A DNA stretch of 38,807 nt from Bacillota bacterium (GTDB taxonomy: Bacteria; Bacillota; Desulfotomaculia; Desulfotomaculales; Desulfallaceae), in the NCBI GenBank assembly GCA_022360435.1, contig JAKSCU010000040.1, forward strand, positions 1 through 38,807, read 5' to 3'. The position numbers and the translations under genes were made by a program. How positions within the stretch are numbered: the stretch's first letter is position 1; the number at the start of each line of letters is the position of its first letter. Positions 7,505 to 14,694 of the stretch are shown piece by piece. A model generated the notes under the pieces. The model was not told the origin of the DNA. It did not search any database and saw nothing but the letters and a program-made list of their open reading frames with translations.

Positions 7505-8677
7505 TTGGGCCTAAAAATAGGCGTTTTTACCGACAGCTATCGGCCTTACACAAGCGGTGTGGTCAGGTCAATAGAGACCTTTGCGGAAGAACTCCAGGCT
7601 CAAGGTCACGAAACCTATATTTTTGCTCCCGATTATCCCAACAGCCCCAAACATGAAGAAAAAGTTTTCCGTTTTCTCTCGGTGCCGGCGCCCACAAACA
7701 ACGCTTTTTCGCTGGCTGTTCCGGTTTCCACCCGCCTCCGGCCGACTTTAAAAAAACTGGGTTTGGACATCATTCACGTTCACTCGCCGTTCATGCTAGG
7801 GCGGGTTGGAGCAAGATGGGCAAGGAAGTTGCACCTGCCCCTTATTTTTACTTTCCATACCCTGTACGACCAATACGTTCACTATATTCCCTTTGGGCAA
7901 AATATTACCAGGGAGTTAACTAAAAAGTTTTGCGCCGACTTTTGCAACAACTGCGATCAAGTTATAGTGCCCACCGGGGTTATAGCCGGACACCTGAAAA
8001 ACTGGGGGGTTAACAGCAATATTCGGGTAATTCCCACCGGAATCAAGCTGGCCGATTTTCGAAAGGAACAAAAAAATTGGCTGTATAAGAAATTTAATAT
8101 CGACCCGGCTTGCCGGATAATAATTTCGGTGGGGCGGCTGGGCAAGGAAAAAAACTTTTCCTTTCTCATCGACAGCTATAAACAGATTTGCAGCGCCAAT
8201 CCCGACACCAAACTGGTGCTGGTGGGCAACGGCCCGGAAAAGGACAACCTTGAAAAACAATGTCGCCGTCTGGGCATAGCCGACCGGGTTGTTTTTACCG
8301 GTATCCTTACCGGGGAAGAAACCGCCCTGGCCTATAACAGCGCGCATATTTTCATATTCGCCTCGGTCACCGAAACCCAGGGCCTGGTGATAGGGGAGGC
8401 TAAAACGGCAGGACTTCCCGTGGTTGCGGTTAAAGCGTTCGGCGTCTCGGAAATGGTTGAAGACGGCGTGGACGGATTTCTGACCGACCTGGATATGAAC
8501 CAGTTTGTCGGTGCTGTAAACAAACTGCTGGTAGATGAAAAACTGCGCCAAGTAATGGGCCGCAACGCCGCGGGAAACGCGGAAATGATATCATCACTGA
8601 ACTGCACCGGCAAGCTGATTGATAGTTATTACGAAGCTTTGGCCAGCAAACAGAAAGAATTGAGAACATCAGGTTAG
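7505..8677 (+). CDS. GT4 glycosyltransferase, glycolipid-type
   Basis: A 390-aa GT-B fold, family 4 retaining glycosyltransferase. The N-terminal acceptor domain starts LKIGVFTDSYRPYTSGVV and contains IIHVHSPFMLG and FTFHTLYDQYVHYIPFG. The C-terminal donor domain has SVGRLGKEKNF, KLVLVGNGPEKDNLE and the EX7E motif TETQGLVIGEA. The TETQGLV signature and the YVHYIP region are typical of enzymes that move glucose from UDP-glucose to diacylglycerol, as in membrane glycolipid and lipoteichoic-acid anchor synthesis. That substrate is inferred. The start is TTG 7505, six bases after a perfect AGGAGGTGA (7491-7499). The upstream 42 in-frame codons lack a ribosome-binding site and were excluded. A REP-like palindrome follows the stop. 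Confidence 0.85.
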   Translation: MGLKIGVFTDSYRPYTSGVVRSIETFAEELQAQGHETYIFAPDYPNSPKHEEKVFRFLSVPAPTNNAFSLAVPVSTRLRPTLKKLGLDIIHVHSPFMLGRVGARWARKLHLPLIFTFHTLYDQYVHYIPFGQNITRELTKKFCADFCNNCDQVIVPTGVIAGHLKNWGVNSNIRVIPTGIKLADFRKEQKNWLYKKFNIDPACRIIISVGRLGKEKNFSFLIDSYKQICSANPDTKLVLVGNGPEKDNLEKQCRRLGIADRVVFTGILTGEETALAYNSAHIFIFASVTETQGLVIGEAKTAGLPVVAVKAFGVSEMVEDGVDGFLTDLDMNQFVGAVNKLLVDEKLRQVMGRNAAGNAEMISSLNCTGKLIDSYYEALASKQKELRTSG

Positions 8678-8682
8678 GGAAA

Positions 8683-8744
8683 CAAGGGGATGGTTCTTTT
8701 GCCTCCTTTGCCGTCGGGAAGGAAGCAAAAGAACCGTCCCCTTG
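8683..8744. repeat. REP-like imperfect palindrome (GGGGACGGTTC family)
   Basis: Two arms of 26 bases (8683-8708 and 8719-8744) pair with two mismatches around a ten-base loop. The outer 20 bases differ at one position only. The core GGGGA(T/C)GGTTCTTTTG is a sequence type often found dispersed in genomes of this bacterial group. It follows the glycosyltransferase stop by five bases and could also serve as a transcriptional stop signal. Confidence 0.7.
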
Positions 8745-8786
8745 CCTCCTGACCGACTAGATAGCAACCAAATGGAGGGTTCTGAA

Positions 8787-9326
8787 GTGGAACAATGGTT
8801 ACCTGTTATACTGGCCTACTTGTTTATTTTTTTTGCCCGCGTAGCCGACATGTCGCTGGATGTGCTGCGCATTTTGATGTTGATGCGGGACCGGCGGTTG
8901 CTGGCCGCTATAATCGGCTTTTTTGAAGTGTCCATTTTTATACTGGCATTAAACGAGGTTCTTAAAAACGGGTTGGACGACCCCGGTAAAATTGTGGCTT
9001 ACGCCGCTGGATTCGCCACAGGCAACTATGTGGGCAGTTTAATTGAATCAAAGCTGGCCATGGGGTTCCTGTCGATTCACATCATTCCCCCGGGGGAAAT
9101 GGTGGAGTGTTTTGTAAGCAAGCTCCGTGAGGAAGGATTCGGCGTCACCTCGGTACAGGGTTACGGCAGGGATGGCGAAAGAACCATGCTGTTTGTGATG
9201 ATCAAGCGCAAAGACCTGAACAGGGCGCTAAACCTGATTAACACAACCTGCCCCAACGCCTTCTTTAACGTTTCCGACGCCAGGCGCATCCACGGCGGCA
9301 TTTTTCCGATTAAAAAAGGTAAGTAA
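8787..9326 (+). CDS. UPF0316 membrane protein with DUF2179 domain
   Basis: A 179-aa protein of the UPF0316 family. The N-terminal part (about 5-75) is hydrophobic, with spans LPVILAYLFIFFARVADM and AAIIGFFEVSIFILALNEV. The C-terminal part is a soluble DUF2179 domain (about 100-170, GVTSVQGYGRDGERTMLFVM...), the same domain that ends YitT-type proteins and may bind a ligand. Function is unknown. Start choice: GGAGGG (8774-8779) is seven bases before GTG 8787 (MEQWLP...). The longer version starting at 8742 begins inside the REP-like palindrome and lacks a ribosome-binding site. Confidence 0.87.
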   Translation: MEQWLPVILAYLFIFFARVADMSLDVLRILMLMRDRRLLAAIIGFFEVSIFILALNEVLKNGLDDPGKIVAYAAGFATGNYVGSLIESKLAMGFLSIHIIPPGEMVECFVSKLREEGFGVTSVQGYGRDGERTMLFVMIKRKDLNRALNLINTTCPNAFFNVSDARRIHGGIFPIKKGK

Positions 9327-9425
9327 GGGGGGATGAAAATTTTACTTTTTTTCATGCCCGCCATCGGGTCTCATACTTTTTGAACAATATGCCCGGCCCG
9401 GCCCTATATTGGGGGACATTTCCCG

Positions 9426-9464
9426 AAAGCGCGCTCCAGGAACTGAATGAGCGCGCTTTTTTTA
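9426..9464 (+). terminator. Rho-independent terminator, first hairpin of the repeat element
   Basis: A perfect 11-base stem AAAGCGCGCTC (9426-9436) / GAGCGCGCTTT (9449-9459) followed by T to 9463. It ends the UPF0316 transcript about 100 bases after its stop and is also the left hairpin of the ~140-nt repeat described separately. Confidence 0.85.
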
Positions 9465-9565
9465 TACTTTTTTTTATAATATACCTTGCCATATATATGG
9501 CAAGGACAGAGGAAAAAAGTATTAAAAAGCACGCAGAGGGAACTGAGTGAGTGTGCTTTTTTTAG
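9426..9565 (+). repeat. two-hairpin repeat element, copy 1
   Basis: Composite of a GCGCGC terminator hairpin (9426-9464), a perfect 22-nt palindrome (CCTTGCC 9484-9490, ATATATAT, GGCAAGG 9499-9505) and a second hairpin (9524-9563, arms AAAAGCACGC / GTGTGCTTTT, with GGGAACTGAGTGA inside). All three parts recur in the same order, in inverted orientation, at 11934-12076. No gene lies inside. The ~370-nt gap 9327-9696 therefore holds this element plus the arsR promoter. Confidence 0.7.
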
Positions 9566-9608
9566 TTTACATAAATTTTTGTTAACATAAAATTAATCCT
9601 CCGTCATC

Positions 9609-9654
9609 TTGACATAAGAACAAGAGATGGTATCATATAAACATATTTAAATAT
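9609..9654 (+). promoter_or_regulatory. arsR promoter and candidate operator
   Basis: TTGACA (9609-9614) is followed 16 bases later by TATCAT (9631-9636), a good sigma-A type pair. Directly downstream, the 12-base perfect palindrome ATATTTAAATAT (9643-9654) lies near the expected start of transcription, where an ArsR/SmtB-family dimer normally binds. Autoregulation is inferred. Confidence 0.6.
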
Positions 9655-9696
9655 TTAACTATATAGTTCCATGCTCTTGGAAAGGACGTGTTGTTT

Positions 9697-10047
9697 GTGG
9701 AACAGACAGCCGCCATTATTAAAGCACTGGCCGACAAAACCAGGCTGAATATTCTACTCCTGTTATCCAAACAGGAAATGGCCGTTTGTGAAATTATCAG
9801 TAAATTGGACTTGTCCCAGCCGGCGGTTTCACACCACCTGAAACTGCTGAAACATGCCGGCCTGGTAAAAGATTTGCGAGAGGGCAAGTGGATTTATTAC
9901 ACCATTGACCTGGACAGTTTCAAAGCCCAATCCGAGTCTCTTAAAACAATACTGGACGCGGTGGTGGAAAACACCGAAGAGGGAATTATGCCTTCCGCCA
10001 TAAGAAGCCAACCATGTCTTTGCAAGAAATTACAGGCAAAAGAATAA
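9697..10047 (+). CDS. ArsR/SmtB-family metal-responsive repressor
   Basis: A 116-aa winged-helix regulator that should repress its own operon and release DNA on binding a metal or metalloid. The recognition helix region is LDLSQPAVSHHLKLLKHAGL (38-57) and the wing is REGKWIYYTI (61-70). Cysteines are C31 in the alpha-3 position (MAVCEI, a single-Cys variant of the ELCVCD motif) and a C-terminal pair C107-x-C109. These could form a three-thiolate site, as in ArsR proteins that sense As(III) or Sb(III), but cadmium or other soft metals are possible. Start: GGAAAGGA (9679-9686) favours GTG 9697; TTG 9691 and GTG 9688 are alternatives. It leads a four-gene cassette. Confidence 0.85.
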   Translation: MEQTAAIIKALADKTRLNILLLLSKQEMAVCEIISKLDLSQPAVSHHLKLLKHAGLVKDLREGKWIYYTIDLDSFKAQSESLKTILDAVVENTEEGIMPSAIRSQPCLCKKLQAKE

Positions 10048-10082
10048 TATGCAAATTCAACCCTTGCAAAGGAGGGCTTTAA

Positions 10083-11255
10083 ATGAAGGAACGAAACAAA
10101 CTAATTTTAATGGTGGCCGTCTTTTTGGCAGCTTTTTATATCCCCATGAGCCACCCGCGGGTACAAACAGCCATTCTGGAAGCCTTCTTCATGCTTCAGG
10201 ATTACGCACAAAATCATGTGCTCGCCTGTCTGATACCCGCCTTTTTTATAGCCGGCGCTATCGCTGTATTTGTGTCCCAGTCTGCGGTTATGCGGTACTT
10301 CGGTTCCGGCGCCAATAAAATATTGTCTTACAGCGTGGCTTCGGTCTCGGGAAGCGTGCTGGCGGTTTGTTCCTGCACCGTACTGCCGCTGTTCGCCGGT
10401 ATCTACACCCGCGGCGCCGGCATTGGGCCGGCCATTGCTTTCCTTTATTCGGGACCGGCCATCAACGTGCTGGCCATCATACTGACCGCCCGGGTGCTGG
10501 GCCCTGAACTGGGTTTGGCCCGGGCTGTGGGGGCAATTGTATTTTCCATCGTTATCGGGCTGCTGATGCACTTTATTTTCCTTAAGGAGGAGAAGGCCAA
10601 GCAGGAAGCCGGGTTTTATCTTCCGGAAGAAGATGGTGACAAACGCTCGCCGTGGCAATACCTGCTTTATTTCGGCGTCATGGTTCTGATCCTGGTGTTT
10701 GCCGCATGGGGCAAACCGTCACAACCGGTGGGGTTCTTCAACTTCATTTACAATATCCACTGGTACCTGACGGCAATCATGCTGATTGCGTTGGCGGTAA
10801 TCCTAAAAATGTGGTTCAACAAGGATGAAATAAACACCTGGGTGGCATCCACCTGGGGATTCGCAAAACAAATACTGCCGCTGCTATTGGCAGGGGTGCT
10901 GGTGGCGGGCTTTCTGACGGGCAGGCCCGGTTTGGACGCGGGTATTCTGCCTGATCAATATGTTTCATCCTGGGTGGGCGGCAACTCGCTGCAGGCCAAT
11001 TTCCTGGCTTCGGTGGTGGGCAGTTTGATGTACTTCGCTACTTTAACCGAGGTCCCTATTTTGCAAGGACTGCTGGGAAGCGGGATGGGCAAAGGTCCTG
11101 CGCTGGCGCTGCTTCTCTCAGGCCCCGCCTTGAGCCTGCCCAATATGATTATTATAAGAAGCGTGCTGGGTAATAAGAAAACCGCGGTTTATATCAGCCT
11201 TGTGGTAGTTATGTCGACTATCTCGGGAATGATTTACGGCAGTTTTGCCGGCTGA
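10083..11255 (+). CDS. COG0701-type permease (ArsP / SO_0444-like)
   Basis: A 390-aa polytopic membrane protein of the DUF318/COG0701 permease family, predicted about ten membrane spans in two repeats (roughly 1-165 and 195-390). The diagnostic motif VCSCTVLPLFAGIY (C96, C98) is followed by FLYSGPAINVLAI, and the second repeat carries a matching ALLLSGPALSLPNMI near 355. Family members export methylated or trivalent arsenicals (ArsP) or copper/zinc (SO_0444). The CxC pair is the likely substrate-handling site. ATG 10083 follows AGGAGGG. It lies 35 bases after arsR and is presumably controlled by it. Exact substrate unknown. Confidence 0.85.
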   Translation: MKERNKLILMVAVFLAAFYIPMSHPRVQTAILEAFFMLQDYAQNHVLACLIPAFFIAGAIAVFVSQSAVMRYFGSGANKILSYSVASVSGSVLAVCSCTVLPLFAGIYTRGAGIGPAIAFLYSGPAINVLAIILTARVLGPELGLARAVGAIVFSIVIGLLMHFIFLKEEKAKQEAGFYLPEEDGDKRSPWQYLLYFGVMVLILVFAAWGKPSQPVGFFNFIYNIHWYLTAIMLIALAVILKMWFNKDEINTWVASTWGFAKQILPLLLAGVLVAGFLTGRPGLDAGILPDQYVSSWVGGNSLQANFLASVVGSLMYFATLTEVPILQGLLGSGMGKGPALALLLSGPALSLPNMIIIRSVLGNKKTAVYISLVVVMSTISGMIYGSFAG

Positions 11256-11326
11256 AGACGCTGGTTTATGTAGAGTAATAAGGCGCTTTATTTTGATTAT
11301 GTAAAGTAAAGGAGGTGAATCAAAGA

Positions 11327-11566
11327 ATGGAAATTAAAATTTTGGGCACAGGTTGCGCCAAGTGCGGCACCCTGGAGAAAGCCGTCAAAGAAGTGGTGGA
11401 TGAAAACGGATTTCAAGCCAGTATAACCAAGGTCAGCGATATAGGTGAAATCGCCCGTCACGGCGTAATGCTTACTCCCGGTCTGGTGGTTAACGGCAAG
11501 GTTGTATCGGTGGGCAAGTTACCTGATAAAAACGAAATAAAAAGGTATCTGGAGCAAGAGCAATAA
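11327..11566 (+). CDS. thioredoxin-fold small disulfide protein (CxxC)
   Basis: A 79-aa protein of the short thioredoxin-3 / MTH895 type, starting MEIKILGTGCAKCGTLEKAV. The active-site pair is C10-A-K-C13 and the cis-proline region is VMLTPGLVVNGKVVS. These mini-thioredoxins are commonly encoded beside COG0701 permeases and arsR genes and may reduce the metalloid or deliver it to the pump. Start: a perfect GGAGGTGA (11311-11318) lies eight bases before ATG 11327. The upstream GTG overlaps the ribosome-binding site and is rejected. It follows the permease by 71 bases in the same operon. Confidence 0.87.
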   Translation: MEIKILGTGCAKCGTLEKAVKEVVDENGFQASITKVSDIGEIARHGVMLTPGLVVNGKVVSVGKLPDKNEIKRYLEQEQ

Positions 11567-11609
11567 CCTACTCCGTAGTTAAAACCACAATCGGAAGGAG
11601 AATTTTATC

Positions 11610-11933
11610 ATGCGAATGCTGGCCGAATTTTTCCCGGAATTCAGCGCCAAGTTGGACGAAATGGATGCCCTGTACCAGGAAAAAAGGTTTATAGACGAAA
11701 AAACTTACCAGTTTATTTGTTTCGCCCTGTCCATCAAAGCCAGGTCCAAGCCCTGCGTGCTTAAACACTTCAAGGGCGCTCTGGATGCCGGCGCCACCAC
11801 CCAGGAGCTGGCTTATATTTTGGCTCTTGTCATGCGCGAAGCCGCCGGCGCCGACGACTGTTGGACCCACGATGTAATCGGCGATTGGCGGGAGATCATT
11901 GCCGGCAATGTCAAGTGTTCTTGCGAAAAGTAA
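11610..11933 (+). CDS. carboxymuconolactone decarboxylase / AhpD-like protein
   Basis: A 107-aa all-helical protein of the CMD/AhpD-like family. The core is KARSKPCVLKHFKGALDAGA (44-63) with C49 and H53 in the position of the AhpD-type redox site, followed by TTQELAYILALVMREAAGA. Additional cysteines are C37, C84 (DDCWTHD) and a C-terminal C103-S-C105. In this cassette it could be a thiol peroxidase-like or metalloid-thiol handling protein paired with the thioredoxin. That is inference from context. The ribosome-binding site GGAAGGAG precedes ATG 11610. It is the last gene before the inverted repeat copy 2, whose first hairpin starts right after the stop. Confidence 0.82.
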   Translation: MRMLAEFFPEFSAKLDEMDALYQEKRFIDEKTYQFICFALSIKARSKPCVLKHFKGALDAGATTQELAYILALVMREAAGADDCWTHDVIGDWREIIAGNVKCSCEK

Positions 11934-12076
11934 GAGCGCACTCATTCGGTTCCCCCTGCGTGCGCTTTTGATGCTTTTTTTCTTTGCACTTGCCCATATA
12001 TATAGCAAGCTATATTTTTCTAAAGTATACAAAAAGCGCGCTCGCCGGGCCACCGGACAAGCGCGCTTTTTGTATA
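11934..12076 (-). repeat. two-hairpin repeat element, copy 2 (inverted)
   Basis: Read on the minus strand this matches copy 1 (9426-9565) part by part: the GCGCGC hairpin with 17-base perfect arms (12026-12042/12060-12076), the CTTGC...ATATATAT...GCAAG palindrome (11989-12009), and the hairpin with arms AGCGCAC (11935-11941) / GTGCGCT (11960-11966) enclosing the complement of GGGGAACCGAATGAG. The loop of the GCGCGC hairpin differs between copies. It follows directly on the stop codon of the CMD-like gene. Confidence 0.7.
12026..12076. terminator. bidirectional terminator hairpin
   Basis: Perfect 17-base arms (TATACAAAAAGCGCGCT, 12026-12042, against 12060-12076) with A and T tracts on either side, suited to stop transcription in both directions. 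It ends the arsR cassette. Confidence 0.75.
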
Positions 12077-12195
12077 TGATTACTCCTTGCTTTACGGATA
12101 AAAAGATTAAAGGGCGTTTACAATACTTTAAAGGATTGAATCTGCTTTAAAACCGGGGAAGCCGGGGCCGAGTATGACAAACGGGGGAAAAACCA

Positions 12196-12789
12196 GTGAT
12201 TGAAGCCGGTACGAACAGCGGCAGCAAAAAATTTCAAACGGGCAAGGGCGAATTGGAGAGAACCCTCCTGGCCGGCATGCACGGACCGCCGGAACTCAAG
12301 CGCGCGGAAAAACGGCGCCACCTGGGAGAATTCCGGGAAAGAGTGATGGTCTTGTTAACAAAAAAACAGGTAATGGAACCGGGCGTTTACCCTGAAGTGG
12401 TCCGGGCCCTGGAGGACAAGCAAGCTTCCGGCGTATTACTCAACGGGGAAATAAGCTTTAATCATACTGCCAAATATGAAAAATTAGCTGCCGATATGGG
12501 TAAAAAGTCAACCATCGTACACGACCCGGACTTTAAAGGCCAAGCCGGTCTTGAGGTTGTCAGCGACCAGGCTGTTGATGTGGCGGATATTAAAGTCAGG
12601 GGCAGGGAAGAGAGGCTTAAAGAGTTGGGTATGTCTGAAAAATTAATCCGGTGTGCGGGAAAAAAAGTTTGTACCAATTGTTATGGTACGATTACCGAGG
12701 CGGATTCCCGTGAAGCCATAAACTACCGTAAGATGACTTCGGGAGACTATTTTTGGGGAGAAAGATGCCCGGGGTGCAAGACAATTTAA
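12196..12789 (+). CDS. yueI: YueI/DUF1694-like protein with C-terminal zinc ribbon
   Basis: A 197-aa protein. Residues about 15-135 match the YueI (DUF1694) layout: LERTLLAGMHGPPELKRAEK, HLGEFRERV (42-50), YPEVVRALEDKQASGVLLNG (65-84), and a C-terminal strand with DF. YueI is a conserved Firmicute protein of unknown function with a ribosomal L7Ae-like predicted fold. The last 60 residues are extra: CTNC (159-162) and CPGC (191-194) form a four-cysteine zinc ribbon, with C153 nearby. Bacillus YueI lacks this tail. The start is GTG 12196, eight bases after GGGGGA. The gene is monocistronic between a terminator and the next gene's own promoter region. Confidence 0.7.
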   Translation: MIEAGTNSGSKKFQTGKGELERTLLAGMHGPPELKRAEKRRHLGEFRERVMVLLTKKQVMEPGVYPEVVRALEDKQASGVLLNGEISFNHTAKYEKLAADMGKKSTIVHDPDFKGQAGLEVVSDQAVDVADIKVRGREERLKELGMSEKLIRCAGKKVCTNCYGTITEADSREAINYRKMTSGDYFWGERCPGCKTI

Positions 12790-12813
12790 GTTTACATAAT
12801 ACTTGAGTTATCG
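12787..12813 (+). repeat. AGTTTACATAA direct repeat, copy 1
   Basis: The 27-nt stretch starting TAAGTTTACATAATACTT is repeated with a two-base gap and two substitutions at 13513-13537, on the far side of the gene at 12893-13453. The 11-base core AGTTTACATAA also occurs at 9564-9574, next to repeat element copy 1. It may be a promoter or regulator site; none of the standard sigma-A boxes is clear in it. Confidence 0.4.
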
Positions 12814-12892
12814 CTCTCTGCACTATCTTGCCAGCATAATAAAGACCAGGGAACAAAAACTAAGGCAATACGATAACAGGGAGCGTGGATAC

Positions 12893-13453
12893 ATGGTTAA
12901 CATAAAAGACAGACTCATTCTGGGTGCGGTGGCCGGCCTTGGCGGCAATCTGGCCAAGCTGGCCATTGAAAGGATAGCCATGAAAATGAACCTGGCTGAA
13001 CTGAGTGGACCCGAAAGAGCCGCCGGAATGCTGGTTGCGGGTCATAAGACCGCCACAACCGAGGGGAAGATTGTCGGTTGTATCACCGACAGTATCATAT
13101 CTGTCGTATTAGGGACTGCGACGGTGTATGCCCTGTCGGTGGCCGGTAAAGATAAAGCCGTAATAAAAGGGGCACTTATTGGTAAAGTAGCCTGGACCGG
13201 ATTATACGGTATGCTTGCTACCATGGGCGCCACCAAGGTTGGCCCGGTTGGTCCTAAAACCGTATTATCGGAGTTAGTTGCTCATACCACCTACGGCGCC
13301 ACAACGGCCTATATTGCCACAAAGTTCGGCGATCCCAGCCTTTTCAGCGGTCAAGTACCTTTAAGCAAGAGTCCGCAAAACAATGTTAATCAAGCTGCTC
13401 CGGCCCATGAATCAGGCAAGGATGACAATAAAAATAACGCCTGCGGGCTATGA
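12893..13453 (+). CDS. hypothetical membrane protein, 186 aa
   Basis: Gly/Ala-rich hydrophobic protein starting MVNIKDRLILGAVAGLGGNL. Hydrophobic stretches are at about 6-22, 62-85 (ITDSIISVVLGTATVYALSV), 93-115 and 125-145. The C-terminal 40 residues are polar, Asn/Lys-rich and end in ACGL. The helix-glycine pattern resembles small YqhR/DUF6789-like integral membrane proteins, but I do not recognise the family with confidence. ATG 12893 follows GGGAG (12879-12883) by nine bases. The longer frame starting at 12803 has no ribosome-binding site. It is bracketed by the direct repeats at 12787-12813 and 13513-13537. Confidence 0.65.
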   Translation: MVNIKDRLILGAVAGLGGNLAKLAIERIAMKMNLAELSGPERAAGMLVAGHKTATTEGKIVGCITDSIISVVLGTATVYALSVAGKDKAVIKGALIGKVAWTGLYGMLATMGATKVGPVGPKTVLSELVAHTTYGATTAYIATKFGDPSLFSGQVPLSKSPQNNVNQAAPAHESGKDDNKNNACGL

Positions 13454-13512
13454 CTTACTATGCCGTCCGTCGGTAAGAAGCAAAAATATATGCTGACCAC
13501 TTCCACTTTGCA

Positions 13513-13537
13513 TAAGTTTACATAAGACTTATTATCG
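13513..13537 (+). repeat. AGTTTACATAA direct repeat, copy 2
   Basis: Second copy of the repeat at 12787-12813 (TAAGTTTACATAAGACTT and on to TTATCG). It lies 60 bases after the stop of the membrane protein gene, in a 362-nt gap (13454-13815) that otherwise holds only the minus-strand gene remnant. Confidence 0.4.
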
Positions 13538-13593
13538 GTAGTTAAATTTTTTAAAGACTTTTTGGACACGGTAACCTTCGCCGGTCCACCCTT

Positions 13594-13797
13594 TTAGATT
13601 ACTAAAAAACATGCATAGCCGAACAGGACGATTATGATATATAATGTTCCTATTTTATCAGTTACAAAGACGCCCCCGTTTTGGATGTGCAACTGCGCCA
13701 ACATATGCACCAGAGGCGTCACCACCAACAGTATGGTAATTGTTTGCAGAAGAAATAAGTGATATCTACCGTAATCACTGGCAAATAGGAGCTTTCT
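13594..13797 (-). pseudogene. membrane-protein gene remnant (C-terminal fragment)
   Basis: On the minus strand a 67-codon open frame has clear membrane-protein character: a span LFLLQTITILLVVTPLVHML, a polar turn (HIQNGGVFVTDKIG) and a second span LYIIIVLFGYACFLVI, then a stop. It has no acceptable start codon or ribosome-binding site near its 5' end, where a stop codon lies in frame. It looks like the surviving C-terminal piece of a two-span or larger membrane protein, just downstream of the anti-sigma gene. Family not recognised. The alternative is a chance open frame. Confidence 0.35.
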
Positions 13798-13815
13798 TTA
13801 TTTATATCAATATTT

Positions 13816-14694
13816 TTATTGCTTATCTAAATTCCCTACTACGAAATGCTGTGCTCCCATAGAACCAGTGGCTACTTCATATTTATCAAAAAATACCACT
13901 ATATCTCCATCTTCTTTTATATAAAACTTTCTGTCCTCCTTAATTTCCATTTCCTTAAGTTCATCTATCCAATAAGTAAGGTTAGAATTCTCCTTTATTC
14001 TATCCAGCATTTGCTTTTCTGTTTTTTCTTTTATAATTTTAATATATTCATCACCTAAAACTTCCTTAATAGCCATCTCTTCTCCAGTTTCCAGGTCAAT
14101 GTTATAGAAATATGTCTCGTTGTATGCAGGAGCTAAGGTTTGATATTTAAATATTTCAAAGGATATGATGTTTTGTGATGAATAATGTAGCTTGTAATCC
14201 ACTGACATCTCTATCTTTTTGTAATCCTCTTCTTTTCCGCCGGTTTCTAAAAAGGCTTCCTTATACTCCTTATCTAATATAGCTTGTTGTTTTACAAGTT
14301 CATCGACCTTATTCTTTATAGTTTCATTTATCTGCTCTTCTATTTCCTCATTTTTCATGTCATTTACAGTTGGGATTATCACCTTTGCCTTTGAGGTTTC
14401 GTTGTGTATATCATATTCTCTAAAAGTAACCATTTTTGCTAAATCGCCTATGACAGGGATCTTGTACATTCCCTTTGCTAGAACTGAACTTGAATTTACA
14501 GTTAAACCAAATACTATTACCACACATGCCGCTGCAGCCCCTAATTTTTTATAGATTCCCTTGTTAGATTCTCTCATCCTTATGACCCTACTCTCCCTTT
14601 CTCTTTCAACAGCTTTATCTATAACATCATCTAAGCTTTTAGGCACTTGAATATTTTCATATATTTTATTAAGGTCATTTAATTTTTTATCCAT
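13816..14694 (-). CDS. rsiV: anti-sigma factor, RsiV-like (DUF4179/DUF3298)
   Basis: A 292-aa single-pass membrane protein. Residues 1-45 form a cytoplasmic, charged anti-sigma region. One span (LGAAAACVVIVFGLTV, 51-66) is followed by SSSVLAKG, a plausible signal-peptidase site after Ala73. The large extracytoplasmic part contains an RsiV/DUF3298-type domain (about 100-290), including FEIFKYQTLAPAYNETYFYN and FYIKEDGDIVVFFDKYEVA. In Bacillus subtilis, RsiV binds lysozyme through this domain and is then cut by signal peptidase, freeing SigV. The same mechanism is inferred here. The gene overlaps the sigma gene by one base (TAATG), so the two are translationally coupled. It is very AT-rich compared with its neighbours. 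Confidence 0.82.
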   Translation of the reverse strand: MDKKLNDLNKIYENIQVPKSLDDVIDKAVERERESRVIRMRESNKGIYKKLGAAAACVVIVFGLTVNSSSVLAKGMYKIPVIGDLAKMVTFREYDIHNETSKAKVIIPTVNDMKNEEIEEQINETIKNKVDELVKQQAILDKEYKEAFLETGGKEEDYKKIEMSVDYKLHYSSQNIISFEIFKYQTLAPAYNETYFYNIDLETGEEMAIKEVLGDEYIKIIKEKTEKQMLDRIKENSNLTYWIDELKEMEIKEDRKFYIKEDGDIVVFFDKYEVATGSMGAQHFVVGNLDKQ

